The notes under the pieces were generated by a model. It had not been told where the DNA came from. It saw only the letters and a list, made by a program, of their open reading frames with translations, and ran no database searches. A program made the position numbers and the translations under genes. This document shows, one piece after another, positions 8,767 through 14,866 of a DNA stretch of 17,306 nt. The first letter of the stretch is position 1, and every line of letters begins with the position of its first letter. Origin of the DNA: Acetobacteraceae bacterium (GTDB lineage Bacteria > Pseudomonadota > Alphaproteobacteria > Acetobacterales > Acetobacteraceae). Location of the stretch: assembly GCA_003164305.1 (NCBI GenBank), contig PLSZ01000650.1, positions 14,511 to 31,816 of the forward strand, written 5' to 3'.

Positions 8767-9348
8767 CTATTCGTAAATCGTCAGAGACCATGGCTCGTCC
8801 GGCGCGCGCGGCGGCTCGCACCACATCGGCACGCAATTCCGTGTCCGTCCCGTCATTTCCAGCTTCATCGCGGACCGCAGGGCACGGAACACGCCACCAT
8901 GCGCGACAACCAGCACCGCGGGAGGCTGCTCCACCGCGCGGTTCAACCCGGCGACCGCGCGGCGGCGCAGTTGGGAGAAGCTTTCGCCGCCGTCCGGGGT
9001 GGTGTGGCCGGCGATCCAGGCCGGCAACCAATCGGCCACCGGCTGGCCCTCATGCACGCCCCAACTGACTTCTCGAAGGTCCGGCTCGATTGATATGTCC
9101 AGACCCAGAGCCTCCGCGACAATCTCGGCGGTGACACGGGCGCGGGACAACGGCGAAGCGACAATCGAGGTGATGCCTCGATCGCGCAGCCGCGTCGCCG
9201 CGTCCCTGGCCTGCATCAACCCGAGTTCGTTCAGCGGAATGTCGATATTGCCCTGCGACAACCCCTGCCTGTTCCAGTCCGTCTCCCCATGCCTCAAATA
9301 CCAAAACGGGACCTGGGCTATGTCGGGTATCGTCACGAGGTCATCCAT
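8767..9348 (-). CDS. Histidine phosphatase family protein
   Basis: Phosphoglycerate-mutase-like phosphohydrolase of 193 residues. The phospho-accepting motif LRHGETDWN has Arg19-His20-Gly21. SPLSRARVTAE supplies Arg69, LREVSWGVHEG the acidic Glu93, and VVAHGG the second catalytic His150, so all the usual active-site residues are present. A cytosolic broad-specificity phosphatase is likely; a mutase is less likely at this length. ATG 9348 is 4 nt downstream of the GST stop, with only a weak AAGG upstream, suggesting translation coupled to GST. It is the last gene of the monooxygenase-GST-phosphatase operon. Its role there is unknown. Confidence 0.88.
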   Translation of the reverse strand: MDDLVTIPDIAQVPFWYLRHGETDWNRQGLSQGNIDIPLNELGLMQARDAATRLRDRGITSIVASPLSRARVTAEIVAEALGLDISIEPDLREVSWGVHEGQPVADWLPAWIAGHTTPDGGESFSQLRRRAVAGLNRAVEQPPAVLVVAHGGVFRALRSAMKLEMTGRTRNCVPMWCEPPRAPDEPWSLTIYE

Positions 9349-9352
9349 CGTT

Positions 9353-9967
9353 TCAGGCGAGGCCTTCCGCTTTCAGGGTTCGTTGCACAGCCGGCCGCGC
9401 CAGCATCCGCGCCAGATGCGCCGCGCAATTCGGCGGCAGAGCGATCCCCACGCGCCCAGCCCAGTACTCGACATAAAACAGCGCCGAGTCGGCGATGGAG
9501 AACGGACCGACCGCGTAATCCTTGCCCTCCAGCGCGGCGTTCAACGTGGCGAAACCTTTCTCGGCGATTTCCGTGCCGCGCGCTTTCACCGCCGGCTCGT
9601 CCGACGCGCTCGGGGAGAAATTCGGCGCGCGGAAAATCCGCGCGAACCCCTGCATGTGGATCGTCGCGACGCAGTAATCCATCAACTCCAATACGCGCGC
9701 CTGCAGATCGATGTTGTCCGGCAACAAATTGGCGTACGGATTGGTCCGCGCCAGCCAATACGCGATCGCCGGAAATTCCGTGCGCACGGTGCCTTCGTCA
9801 TCCACCACGGTCGGGACTTTCGACTTCGGATTGACCGCGGTGAAATCCGGCTTGAAGTGCGCGCCCTCACGCAAATTCACCGCGACGCCTTCATACGGTT
9901 TGCCGATTTCCTCCAGCAGCACATGGATGCCGATCGAACACGCGCCAGGGGCATAGAACAGTTTCAT
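9353..9967 (-). CDS. Glutathione S-transferase, beta-class-like
   Basis: Glutathione transferase of 204 residues. A thioredoxin-like N-terminal domain (about 1-80) opens with MKLFYAPGACS, carrying Cys10, the catalytic cysteine of bacterial beta-class GSTs. The cis-proline is Pro52 in SKVPTV. The helical C-terminal domain includes GPFSIADSALFYVEYWAGR with the conserved Asp cap. A very strong AAGGAGGAG (9975-9983) lies 7 nt upstream and overlaps the monooxygenase stop. Between a monooxygenase and a phosphatase in one operon, it could conjugate or dehalogenate a reactive product, or serve a transported substrate; the sequence does not say which. Confidence 0.93.
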   Translation of the reverse strand: MKLFYAPGACSIGIHVLLEEIGKPYEGVAVNLREGAHFKPDFTAVNPKSKVPTVVDDEGTVRTEFPAIAYWLARTNPYANLLPDNIDLQARVLELMDYCVATIHMQGFARIFRAPNFSPSASDEPAVKARGTEIAEKGFATLNAALEGKDYAVGPFSIADSALFYVEYWAGRVGIALPPNCAAHLARMLARPAVQRTLKAEGLA

Positions 9968-9982
9968 CGTTTGACTCCTCCT

Positions 9983-11344
9983 TCAGTGAGCGTATTTGCG
10001 CCAGTCGCCGACCTCGGGCCGGTCGAGGCCTAAATTCTCCCGCAATGTCGCGCCCTTATAGTCCAGATGGTGCAAGCCGCGCCGTTGCAGTTCCGGGACA
10101 ACGAGGCGGGAGAAATCCTCGTAAGAGCCAGGAACGTGGGAGGCGGCGACAACGAACCCATCGCAGGCACGATTGACGAACCATTCCTCCAGCCCGTCGG
10201 CGACATCTTTCGGACTGCCAACAAACCGCGGGTGATCGTGGAACGTGCCGCGACGCGTGATGTTAATGAAGTCGCGCGGCGAAGGCAGCCGATTGCCGAG
10301 CTCCCGCTTCATGCGGTCGCGCATGCCCTGGACGCCGGTCCAGCTGTCCATCTCTTCCTGGGTGAACGGCTTGTCGATCGGCTGTTTCGCGAAATCGAAA
10401 TTCAAGACTTCCGACAGCAGCGACAGGCTGTCGATTTCCTTCGGCAGGCTGTCGATCAACGCGACCTTGTCCTCAGCCTCCGCGCGGGTCTCCGCGACGA
10501 CCGGATACACGCCGGCGCAGACATGCACGCGTTCGGGATCCCTGCCCGTCTCGGCGACCTTGCCCTTGAACGCGGCGTAGTCGCGTTTCGCCTGCTCGAT
10601 GGAATGATACGCCACGAATACGCACTCCGCCCACCGCGCCGCGAAACTCGTTCCCCGCCCCGACTGTCCCGCCTGAATGATCACCGGATGACCCTGCGCC
10701 GACCGAGGCACCGTGAACGGGCCGCGCGACTGGAAGTATTCGCCCTTATAGTCCAGCCGATGCACTTTCTCGGGATGCGCGAACAACCCGGTCTCGCGAT
10801 CGGCGACGATCGCGCCGTCCTCCCACGCGTCCCAATGGCCGAGCACCACTTCCATGAATTCGTCGGCGCGGTCGTAACGCTTGTCATGATCCTGGTGCGA
10901 GTTGTGGCCCATATTGTGCGCCTCGCCGTCGTTCATCGACGTGACGACGTTCCAGGCGGCACGGCCCTCGGTCATCAGGTCCAGAGTGGCGAACACGCGG
11001 GCGACATGAAACGGCTCGAAGTACGTCGTGCTGAACGTGGACCCAAGGCCGAGGCGAGACGTGGCCATGCCCATGACGGTCAGGATCGTGATCGGGTCCA
11101 TCTTCACGCAGCGAATGCCGTTGGCGACCGTGTGCGCGTGATCGCCGCCGAATAAATCGGGCATCGCCAGACGGTCGTCGAAGAACCCGAGATGGAATTT
11201 GCCGGCTTCCAGCGCGCGCCCGACGCGGCGGTAATATTCGGCGCTGGTAAAGTCCTGGTCCGCGAGCGGATGCCGCCACGACCCCACGAAATTCGTGCAG
11301 TTCTGCGCCTGCAGGAACCCCACCAGAGTCATTTGCCGTGCCAT
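9983..11344 (-). CDS. NtaA/SnaA/DszA-family FMN-dependent monooxygenase
   Basis: Flavin-dependent monooxygenase of 453 residues, the usual size for the NtaA/SnaA/SoxA/DszA group of two-component LLM enzymes. These use FMNH2 supplied by a separate reductase to oxidise aminopolycarboxylates, sulfur heterocycles or similar compounds. Recognisable segments are KFHLGFFDDRLAMPDL, LGLGSTFSTTYFEPFHVARVFATLDLMTEGRAAWNVVTS, the HPVIIQAGQSGRG strand, the GSPKDVADGLEEWF segment, and a late VVPELQRRGL. ATG 11344 gives the family N-terminus MARQMTLVGFLQA; the upstream in-frame extension is unlike the family. It is the first gene of an operon with GST (15 nt away) and phosphatase. No flavin reductase gene is in the window. 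Substrate unknown. Confidence 0.92.
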   Translation of the reverse strand: MARQMTLVGFLQAQNCTNFVGSWRHPLADQDFTSAEYYRRVGRALEAGKFHLGFFDDRLAMPDLFGGDHAHTVANGIRCVKMDPITILTVMGMATSRLGLGSTFSTTYFEPFHVARVFATLDLMTEGRAAWNVVTSMNDGEAHNMGHNSHQDHDKRYDRADEFMEVVLGHWDAWEDGAIVADRETGLFAHPEKVHRLDYKGEYFQSRGPFTVPRSAQGHPVIIQAGQSGRGTSFAARWAECVFVAYHSIEQAKRDYAAFKGKVAETGRDPERVHVCAGVYPVVAETRAEAEDKVALIDSLPKEIDSLSLLSEVLNFDFAKQPIDKPFTQEEMDSWTGVQGMRDRMKRELGNRLPSPRDFINITRRGTFHDHPRFVGSPKDVADGLEEWFVNRACDGFVVAASHVPGSYEDFSRLVVPELQRRGLHHLDYKGATLRENLGLDRPEVGDWRKYAH

Positions 11345-11404
11345 GATTCCGGTCCCTTTTGTCGTCCTGGCCAAGTCTACAGGCCGGGTGACGGTTCGTG
11401 AAGC

Positions 11405-11419
11405 TTGGGCGGCGCCCAA
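11405..11419. promoter_or_regulatory. 15-bp palindrome, copy 1 (candidate operator)
   Basis: Perfect 7-1-7 dyad TTGGGCG-G-CGCCCAA, located 60 bp upstream of the monooxygenase ATG and just upstream of its weak -35 candidate. A second copy with only the central base changed lies near the divergent MFS gene. This is consistent with a shared regulator, though it may instead belong to the inserted element. Confidence 0.5.
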
Positions 11420-11453
11420 CAGTAAACGAGTCGCCTGACGAACCATCGTCTGT

Positions 11454-11626
11454 CGTCATCCCAGGGCTCGAGCCGCATGGGCATCAAGATAAGCGCGAGG
11501 CAGGGTCGAGATTCCCCCCGCCGTCTTGCTCGGGCTCGACCCGAGCATCGGTGGACGCGCGCCAGGGTTCGCAAATAGGCACGGTGCGGGATGCGAGCGA
11601 TCCTCGGCTCGAGGCCGAGGATGACG
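11454..11626. repeat. MITE-like intergenic palindromic element
   Basis: About 173-bp non-coding element with inverted ends. CGTCATCC at 11454-11461 is matched by GGATGACG at 11619-11626, and the inner GGCTCGAGCC / GGCTCGAGG blocks also mirror each other. Internal dyads are GCTCGGG-CTCGA-CCCGAGC (11528-11546) and TCCTCGGC-TCGAG-GCCGAGGA (11601-11621). Short CGTCATCC..CTCGAGCC palindromes of this style are scattered in many alphaproteobacterial genomes. No ORF or transposase is present. The dyads lack a T-tract, so they are not classical terminators. Confidence 0.65.
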
Positions 11627-11657
11627 GGGGTGGGGCGGTAACCCGACGCGATCATCG

Positions 11658-11672
11658 TTGGGCGTCGCCCAA
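11658..11672. promoter_or_regulatory. 15-bp palindrome, copy 2 (candidate operator)
   Basis: Perfect 7-1-7 dyad TTGGGCG-T-CGCCCAA, ending 62 bp before the MFS TTG start. It matches copy 1 except at the central base. The match extends by one flanking base on each side in inverted orientation (C..C in copy 1, G..G in copy 2). Confidence 0.5.
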
Positions 11673-11734
11673 GACAACTTGCCGGCCATGGTGACACCGG
11701 TGCAGCCTGCGGTGTCCGCGGAGGAAACGGTTCG

Positions 11735-12940
11735 TTGCACAGGCGCTGGCTCATTCTGGGGGTGCTGTTCCTGGCGCGCACCGCGATGGGATTTCAATAT
11801 CAGACGATCGGATCCATCGCGCCGTCGTTGATCCGCGATCTGCACATCGGATTTACCCAGATCGGCACACTGATCGGCCTGTATCACATCTCCGGCGTTT
11901 TCTTGTCGTTGCCGGGCGGGCTGATCATCCAACGTGTCGGCGACAAGAGGCTTTGCGCGGGAAGCCTCGCCGCGATGGCGGCGGGCGGCGCGCTGGTGGC
12001 GTGGTCGGACAGTTACGCGCTGGCGTTCGCCGGACGGCTGGTCAGCGGCATGGGCGGGATTTTGTTCAACCTGGTGCTGAGCAAAATGACCGCCGACTGG
12101 TTCGCGCGGCGAGAGATCGTGCTGGCGATGGCGGTCATTCTGTCCACCTGGCCGTTGGGGATCGCTCTGGGTTTGTTCTGCCAACCGCGCATCGCCGAGG
12201 CGTTCGGCTGGCGGCTGGTGCCGCTGCTGTCCGCTTCCTGTTGCGTTGTGTCGCTGTTGCTGGTCGCGGCGTTCTATCGCGTGCCGCCGCCGGAAACCGC
12301 GGATCACGCGCCCTCCGGGGTACCCGCACGTGGCCTCGGCCTTCCCCCTGGGCGAATCATCGCGCCGGTGATCGTGGCCGGCGTGATGTGGGGCGCGTTC
12401 AATTCGGGACTGGTCGGATATTTCAGCTTCGTGCCGGTGCTGCTCGCGGAACGAGGCGGCATGACGCTGGCGAATGCCGGCGCGATGACCAGCCTGGCGC
12501 TTTGGGTCGGTATGCTGTCGATCCCGTTCGGTGGCAGCATCGCGCAATGGATCGGCCGGCCCGGAGTGACGGTCGCGCTGTTTTCCGGTGCGGCCGCATT
12601 GGCCCTGGCCTCGATCGCGGGCGGAGCGCCACCGCTGTTGGCGTGCCTCGCGTTCGGCCTGGCGATCGGGCCGCCGCCGGGCGTGATCACGTCATTGCCC
12701 ACACGTATCCTTTTGCCAGCCCAGCGCGCGGCGGGTTTCGGCGTGTTCTACACATGCCATTTCCTGTTGCAGGCCAGCGGCCCGGCGATCACCGGCTGGG
12801 TGCGCGATGTCGCGGGCAGCGCGGCGGCGGTGGATTTCGCGGCGGCGTTGTTCGTGGTGCCGCTGCCGTTGCTGCTGGTGTTCGGCTGGCTGTCGAGGCG
12901 CGCGGGCCGAGGCGATATCCGAAGCTCAGAAGCGCCATGA
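11735..12940 (+). CDS. MFS transporter (CynX/NimT-like)
   Basis: Major facilitator superfamily protein of 401 residues with about 12 predicted membrane segments. MFS motif A is at residues 61-72 (GGLIIQRVGDKR). A hydrophilic linker PPPETADHAPSGVPARG lies near the middle. The opening ARTAMGFQYQTIGSIAPSLIRDLHIGFTQIGTLIGLY resembles the cyanate/nitroimidazole-type (CynX/NimT) and related anion transporters; the substrate is unknown. The start is TTG 11735, supported by GGAGGA at 11720-11725 (9-nt spacing); no in-frame ATG or GTG with a ribosome binding site was found. It is divergent from the monooxygenase operon, so it may move that pathway's substrate. The last third of a hundred codons is duplicated as a broken copy at 13863-14029. 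Confidence 0.9.
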   Translation: MHRRWLILGVLFLARTAMGFQYQTIGSIAPSLIRDLHIGFTQIGTLIGLYHISGVFLSLPGGLIIQRVGDKRLCAGSLAAMAAGGALVAWSDSYALAFAGRLVSGMGGILFNLVLSKMTADWFARREIVLAMAVILSTWPLGIALGLFCQPRIAEAFGWRLVPLLSASCCVVSLLLVAAFYRVPPPETADHAPSGVPARGLGLPPGRIIAPVIVAGVMWGAFNSGLVGYFSFVPVLLAERGGMTLANAGAMTSLALWVGMLSIPFGGSIAQWIGRPGVTVALFSGAAALALASIAGGAPPLLACLAFGLAIGPPPGVITSLPTRILLPAQRAAGFGVFYTCHFLLQASGPAITGWVRDVAGSAAAVDFAAALFVVPLPLLLVFGWLSRRAGRGDIRSSEAP

Positions 12941-12981
12941 TCGAACAGCGCCCTACGCCATAGCTCCCGCCACCCTTCAAT

Positions 12982-13407
12982 TCAATGGCGTCGATCGCCC
13001 AGGGGACTGTTCGTGACGACCGGCTGCAAGTCGGTTTCGGCGAAGTCTTTGCCCTTAAAAAGCAACGGCAGATCACGGAGTTTCGCCAACGCATAGACGA
13101 ATACATCGCCGAAGTTCAGTGCCGCGCGATGCCCACTGCCTTTTCCGAACGCCAGAAACGCCGCGAATGCCGCTTCCATGTCTTGCGTGGTCGGTGGGGT
13201 GATTTCGAATTGAGGTAGATCAAGCATATTCTCAACCATGATCACGCCCCGGATGCCACGACGCCCATGCACAACCATTTTGGCTTCCACGACTGAAACA
13301 GTGCTGATCAGGATCTTGTCAGATTCCTCGACGATCCCAGCGAATCTCTCGCGCTCGGGCTCGTCGAACACGATCGCCAGGATGGCTGAGGTATCGATCG
13401 CGATCAA
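12982..13407 (-). CDS. vapC: Type II toxin VapC, PIN-domain ribonuclease
   Basis: PIN-domain toxin of 141 residues; VapC proteins are Mg-dependent RNases that cut tRNA or rRNA and are neutralised by VapB. The acidic active-site residues are in place: Asp5 in MIAIDTSA, Glu41 in VSVVEAKM, Asp101 in NFGDVFVYALA, and Asp121 in KGKDF. The start is TTG 13407, which overlaps the vapB stop as TTGA; this places the family N-terminus exactly and implies coupled translation. The C-terminal tail ends in SPLGDRRH. The second copy of this locus (13863-15025) lacks a vapC body: only the first dozen or so bases remain recognisable, next to a Uma2 gene. Confidence 0.93.
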   Translation of the reverse strand: MIAIDTSAILAIVFDEPERERFAGIVEESDKILISTVSVVEAKMVVHGRRGIRGVIMVENMLDLPQFEITPPTTQDMEAAFAAFLAFGKGSGHRAALNFGDVFVYALAKLRDLPLLFKGKDFAETDLQPVVTNSPLGDRRH

Positions 13408-13649
13408 CGCGGCAAGCCGTGCTCATCCCATTCCAGCGGGTCGAACGCATCCTCACGATCCGGGATGCGATCCAACTGTGCCAGGATAGCTCGGAATCGC
13501 GCCTTTTTATCAGATGCCTCGCTCGTCGGTCGCGTCGCCAGCATCGCATCGACAGCCTTCTCCACGGCGGCGGTCTTGGTCAGGCCGGACGCCGCTGCCA
13601 GGCGCTCGATTTTCTCAACGACCTTTGGGTTAGCGATCTGGATTGGCAT
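13404..13649 (-). CDS. vapB: Type II antitoxin VapB
   Basis: Antitoxin of 81 residues. The N-terminal DNA-binding half, IANPKVVEKIERLAAASGLTKTAAVEKAVDAML, matches the VapB/PSK-type transcription-factor family that usually accompanies this PIN branch. The C-terminal tail, RAILAQLDRIPDREDAFDPLEWDEHGLPR, would wrap the toxin. ATG 13649 has GAGG at 13655-13658, 5 nt upstream. The stop overlaps the vapC TTG. A perfect 9-bp dyad lies directly upstream over the predicted transcription start, as expected for VapBC autorepression. A decayed copy lies at 14664-14863. Confidence 0.93.
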   Translation of the reverse strand: MPIQIANPKVVEKIERLAAASGLTKTAAVEKAVDAMLATRPTSEASDKKARFRAILAQLDRIPDREDAFDPLEWDEHGLPR

Positions 13650-13659
13650 AACGACCTCG

Positions 13660-13709
13660 TCATGGTGAAATCACCATGATCAATATACATGATGCTGGCC
13701 TACCTTCAA
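13660..13709 (-). promoter_or_regulatory. vapBC promoter and operator
   Basis: The operator is a perfect dyad TCATGGTGA-AA-TCACCATGA (13660-13679), 10 bp upstream of the vapB ATG. Immediately upstream, on the minus strand, is a good -10 TATATT (13687-13682), a 16-nt spacer and -35 TTGAAG (13709-13704). VapBC bound at the dyad would cover the transcription start, giving the usual autorepression. All elements are visible; binding is inferred. Confidence 0.75.
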
Positions 13710-13720
13710 GCCGGCCCGCG

Positions 13721-13866
13721 TCACCCCGTCCGCGGCAATCCGTCCAGATCCTTCCGCCCGTTCAACCCTGATCAGGCCGGCACAGGATCACGATCCTTCG
13801 CCGGCCGCGGCAGGCGGGCCAAACTTCGACATACGCCGGACCGCGTCTGACACTCTTCGCCGTGCC
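13721..13866 (-). pseudogene. Broken 3' end of a PPOX-family gene (left duplication unit)
   Basis: Degenerate copy of the last third of the PPOX gene at 14867-15301. Minus-strand translation starts GTAKSVRRGPAYVEVW, against GTARIVKSGPAYEEVW in the intact protein (11 of 16 identical). It then loses frame and regains it as DLDGLPRTG-stop, against DLEGLPLAG-stop. The TCACCCCG stop region is shared. Several indels separate the copies. Upstream it breaks off abruptly at TGCC (13863-13866), where MFS-derived sequence begins on the other strand. Confidence 0.88.
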
Positions 13867-14029
13867 ATTTTCCGCTACGGGCGAGCGGCCCGGCGATCAC
13901 CGGATGGGCGCGAGATACCGCGGCAACGCGGCGGCGGCGTTGTTCGTGGTGCCGCTGCCGTTGCTACTGGTGTTCGGCTGGCTGGCGAGGCGGGCACGCG
14001 GCGACAAGACCAGCGCCAACCGCGCCTGA
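13863..14029 (+). pseudogene. Broken 3' end of the MFS transporter gene (right duplication unit)
   Basis: Partial copy of the MFS 3' end (12755 onward). GPAITGW is conserved in one frame. A net deletion then shifts the frame, and ALFVVPLPLLLVFGWL follows in another, ending with a TGA at 14027-14029. About 50 nt around 13937-13988 is nearly identical to 12847-12898. There is no start codon or 5' part. It abuts the PPOX remnant at 13863-13866. Confidence 0.92.
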
Positions 14030-14046
14030 CGCTTGCCGCGACGGGC

Positions 14047-14613
14047 TCAGCCCGCGTCGGGCTCGCGGAATTCCAGACCCGCGTAAAATTCCGCCAGCGG
14101 AACATCGACTCCAATCTCCGGCATCGCGAGCGAGTCACCCTCGGTCGCGGCAATGGCATGCCAGCGATCGCCATCGCGCTCCAGCACCAGAGCGCCAACG
14201 CCGCGCTGCTCGACGATGATATAACGTTTGATCGAGGCGGTCGCCTGATACTCGCGGACTTTCTCAATCCGATCGGTACGAGCACTGTCCTCGCTGATGA
14301 CCTCAATGACCACGACGGGATCGTCGATGACGGTCGTACCACGTTTGATCGGCGCGCAGGTTACCAGGCAATCCGGGTATCGGGCCTTCCCCTGGACAAT
14401 GATCTTCAAATTGGGCCCGCATGGCCGGCGGGGCTTTCCGGTCAGGCGCTGGTCCAGAGCGCGCCGCACGTTGAATGTGATCGCGTCGTGCTCGTAGGTG
14501 CCGCCGGTCATGGCCTGGGGCACGTGACCATCGAACTCGTAGCGCAGCTCTTGCCGCTCCTCCCACACCAGGAAGTCGGCCAAACTCATCTTTAGATGCG
14601 ATGCGGCGCCCAT
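14047..14613 (-). CDS. Uma2-family (DUF820) putative endonuclease
   Basis: Protein of 188 residues with the Uma2/DUF820 pattern. The N-terminal SLADFLVWEERQELRYEFDGHVPQAMTGGTYEHDAITFNVRRAL is followed by a PD-(D/E)xK-like core: Asp81 in YPDCLV, Glu104 in VVVIEVISEDS, and the helix TDRIEKVREYQ (Lys118). YIIVEQ comes next. These proteins are widespread, often multi-copy and predicted to be nucleases; the biological role is poorly known. The start is ATG 14613 or ATG 14589 (MSLADF); neither has a strong ribosome binding site. It sits where the duplicated unit should carry vapC, so it probably arrived after the duplication or replaced vapC during it. Confidence 0.88.
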   Translation of the reverse strand: MGAASHLKMSLADFLVWEERQELRYEFDGHVPQAMTGGTYEHDAITFNVRRALDQRLTGKPRRPCGPNLKIIVQGKARYPDCLVTCAPIKRGTTVIDDPVVVIEVISEDSARTDRIEKVREYQATASIKRYIIVEQRGVGALVLERDGDRWHAIAATEGDSLAMPEIGVDVPLAEFYAGLEFREPDAG

Positions 14614-14663
14614 GCCAGTCTGTTAGCATGAAGTACCACCGTCCGGCATCGATTTCGCCCGTC

Positions 14664-14863
14664 ATCGGCCGCGATCATCGCGGAAGGCCGTGCTCATGCT
14701 ACTCAATTGCCTCGAACGCACCCGCGCGGTCTGGGGTCCTGTCCAACCGATCGAGGATGGCCACAGCCTGGGCCATGAAGCCAGCTCGCCCCAGCGTCTG
14801 GCCACCCTCTGACGTCGCCTTATCTGGCTTCTCGGCCGCAGCCGCCTGTTTCACATTCGCCAT
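14664..14863 (-). pseudogene. Decayed vapB antitoxin copy, with traces of the vapC start
   Basis: Minus-strand reading gives AILDRLDRTPDRAGAFEAIE-stop-HEHGLPR-stop, against AILAQLDRIPDREDAFDPLEWDEHGLPR in intact VapB. The in-frame stop TAG (14701-14699) stands where VapB has Trp (TGG). Roughly the last 98 nt align without gaps to 13390-13487, at about 70 per cent by eye. The match runs on about a dozen bases into the vapC start and then ends. The N-terminal part differs: an ATG at 14863 opens a 54-codon frame only 3 nt after the PPOX stop. That frame could be translated, but the premature stop and missing DNA-binding half argue for a relic. Confidence 0.85.
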
Positions 14864-14866
14864 CGT

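Larger units (their letters stand above)
11345..11734. promoter_or_regulatory. 390-bp divergent intergenic region (monooxygenase operon / MFS)
   Basis: Gene-free divergent region. From the left it holds a weak minus-strand promoter candidate: TTCACG, 17-nt spacer, TAGACT upstream of the monooxygenase. Next come the palindrome TTGGGCG-G-CGCCCAA (11405-11419), a MITE-like element (11454-11626), a second palindrome TTGGGCG-T-CGCCCAA (11658-11672), and GGAGGA (11720-11725) before the MFS TTG start. I find no protein-coding content in it. Confidence 0.6.
12755..13866. repeat. Left unit of a decayed tandem duplication
   Basis: Runs from TGCC inside the MFS gene (12755) through vapC and vapB to TGCC inside a broken PPOX copy (13863-13866). 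It is collinear with 13863-15025: MFS 3' end, vapBC locus, PPOX 3' end. Here the MFS end and vapBC are intact and the PPOX tail is degenerate. The order is visible in the sequence; the tandem-duplication history is inferred. Confidence 0.75.

Noticed and set aside
11528..11546. Strong hairpin GCTCGGG-N5-CCCGAGC as a terminator
   Set aside because: No T-tract on either side and it lies inside a palindromic element between divergent genes, where a terminator is not expected.
11456..12547. A 363-codon minus-strand frame overlapping the MFS gene
   Set aside because: Low-complexity composition rich in R, H, Q and D, and no family resemblance. The opposite strand encodes a clear 12-segment transporter.
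13129..13250. Possible plus-strand coding in the vapC region
   Set aside because: The minus strand has intact PIN catalytic residues, and the plus frame shows no motifs.
14037..14060. CGGGCT-C-AGCCCG dyad at the Uma2 stop as a transposon end
   Set aside because: Short, GC-only dyad overlapping the stop codon. No matching copy was found at the other Uma2 flank.
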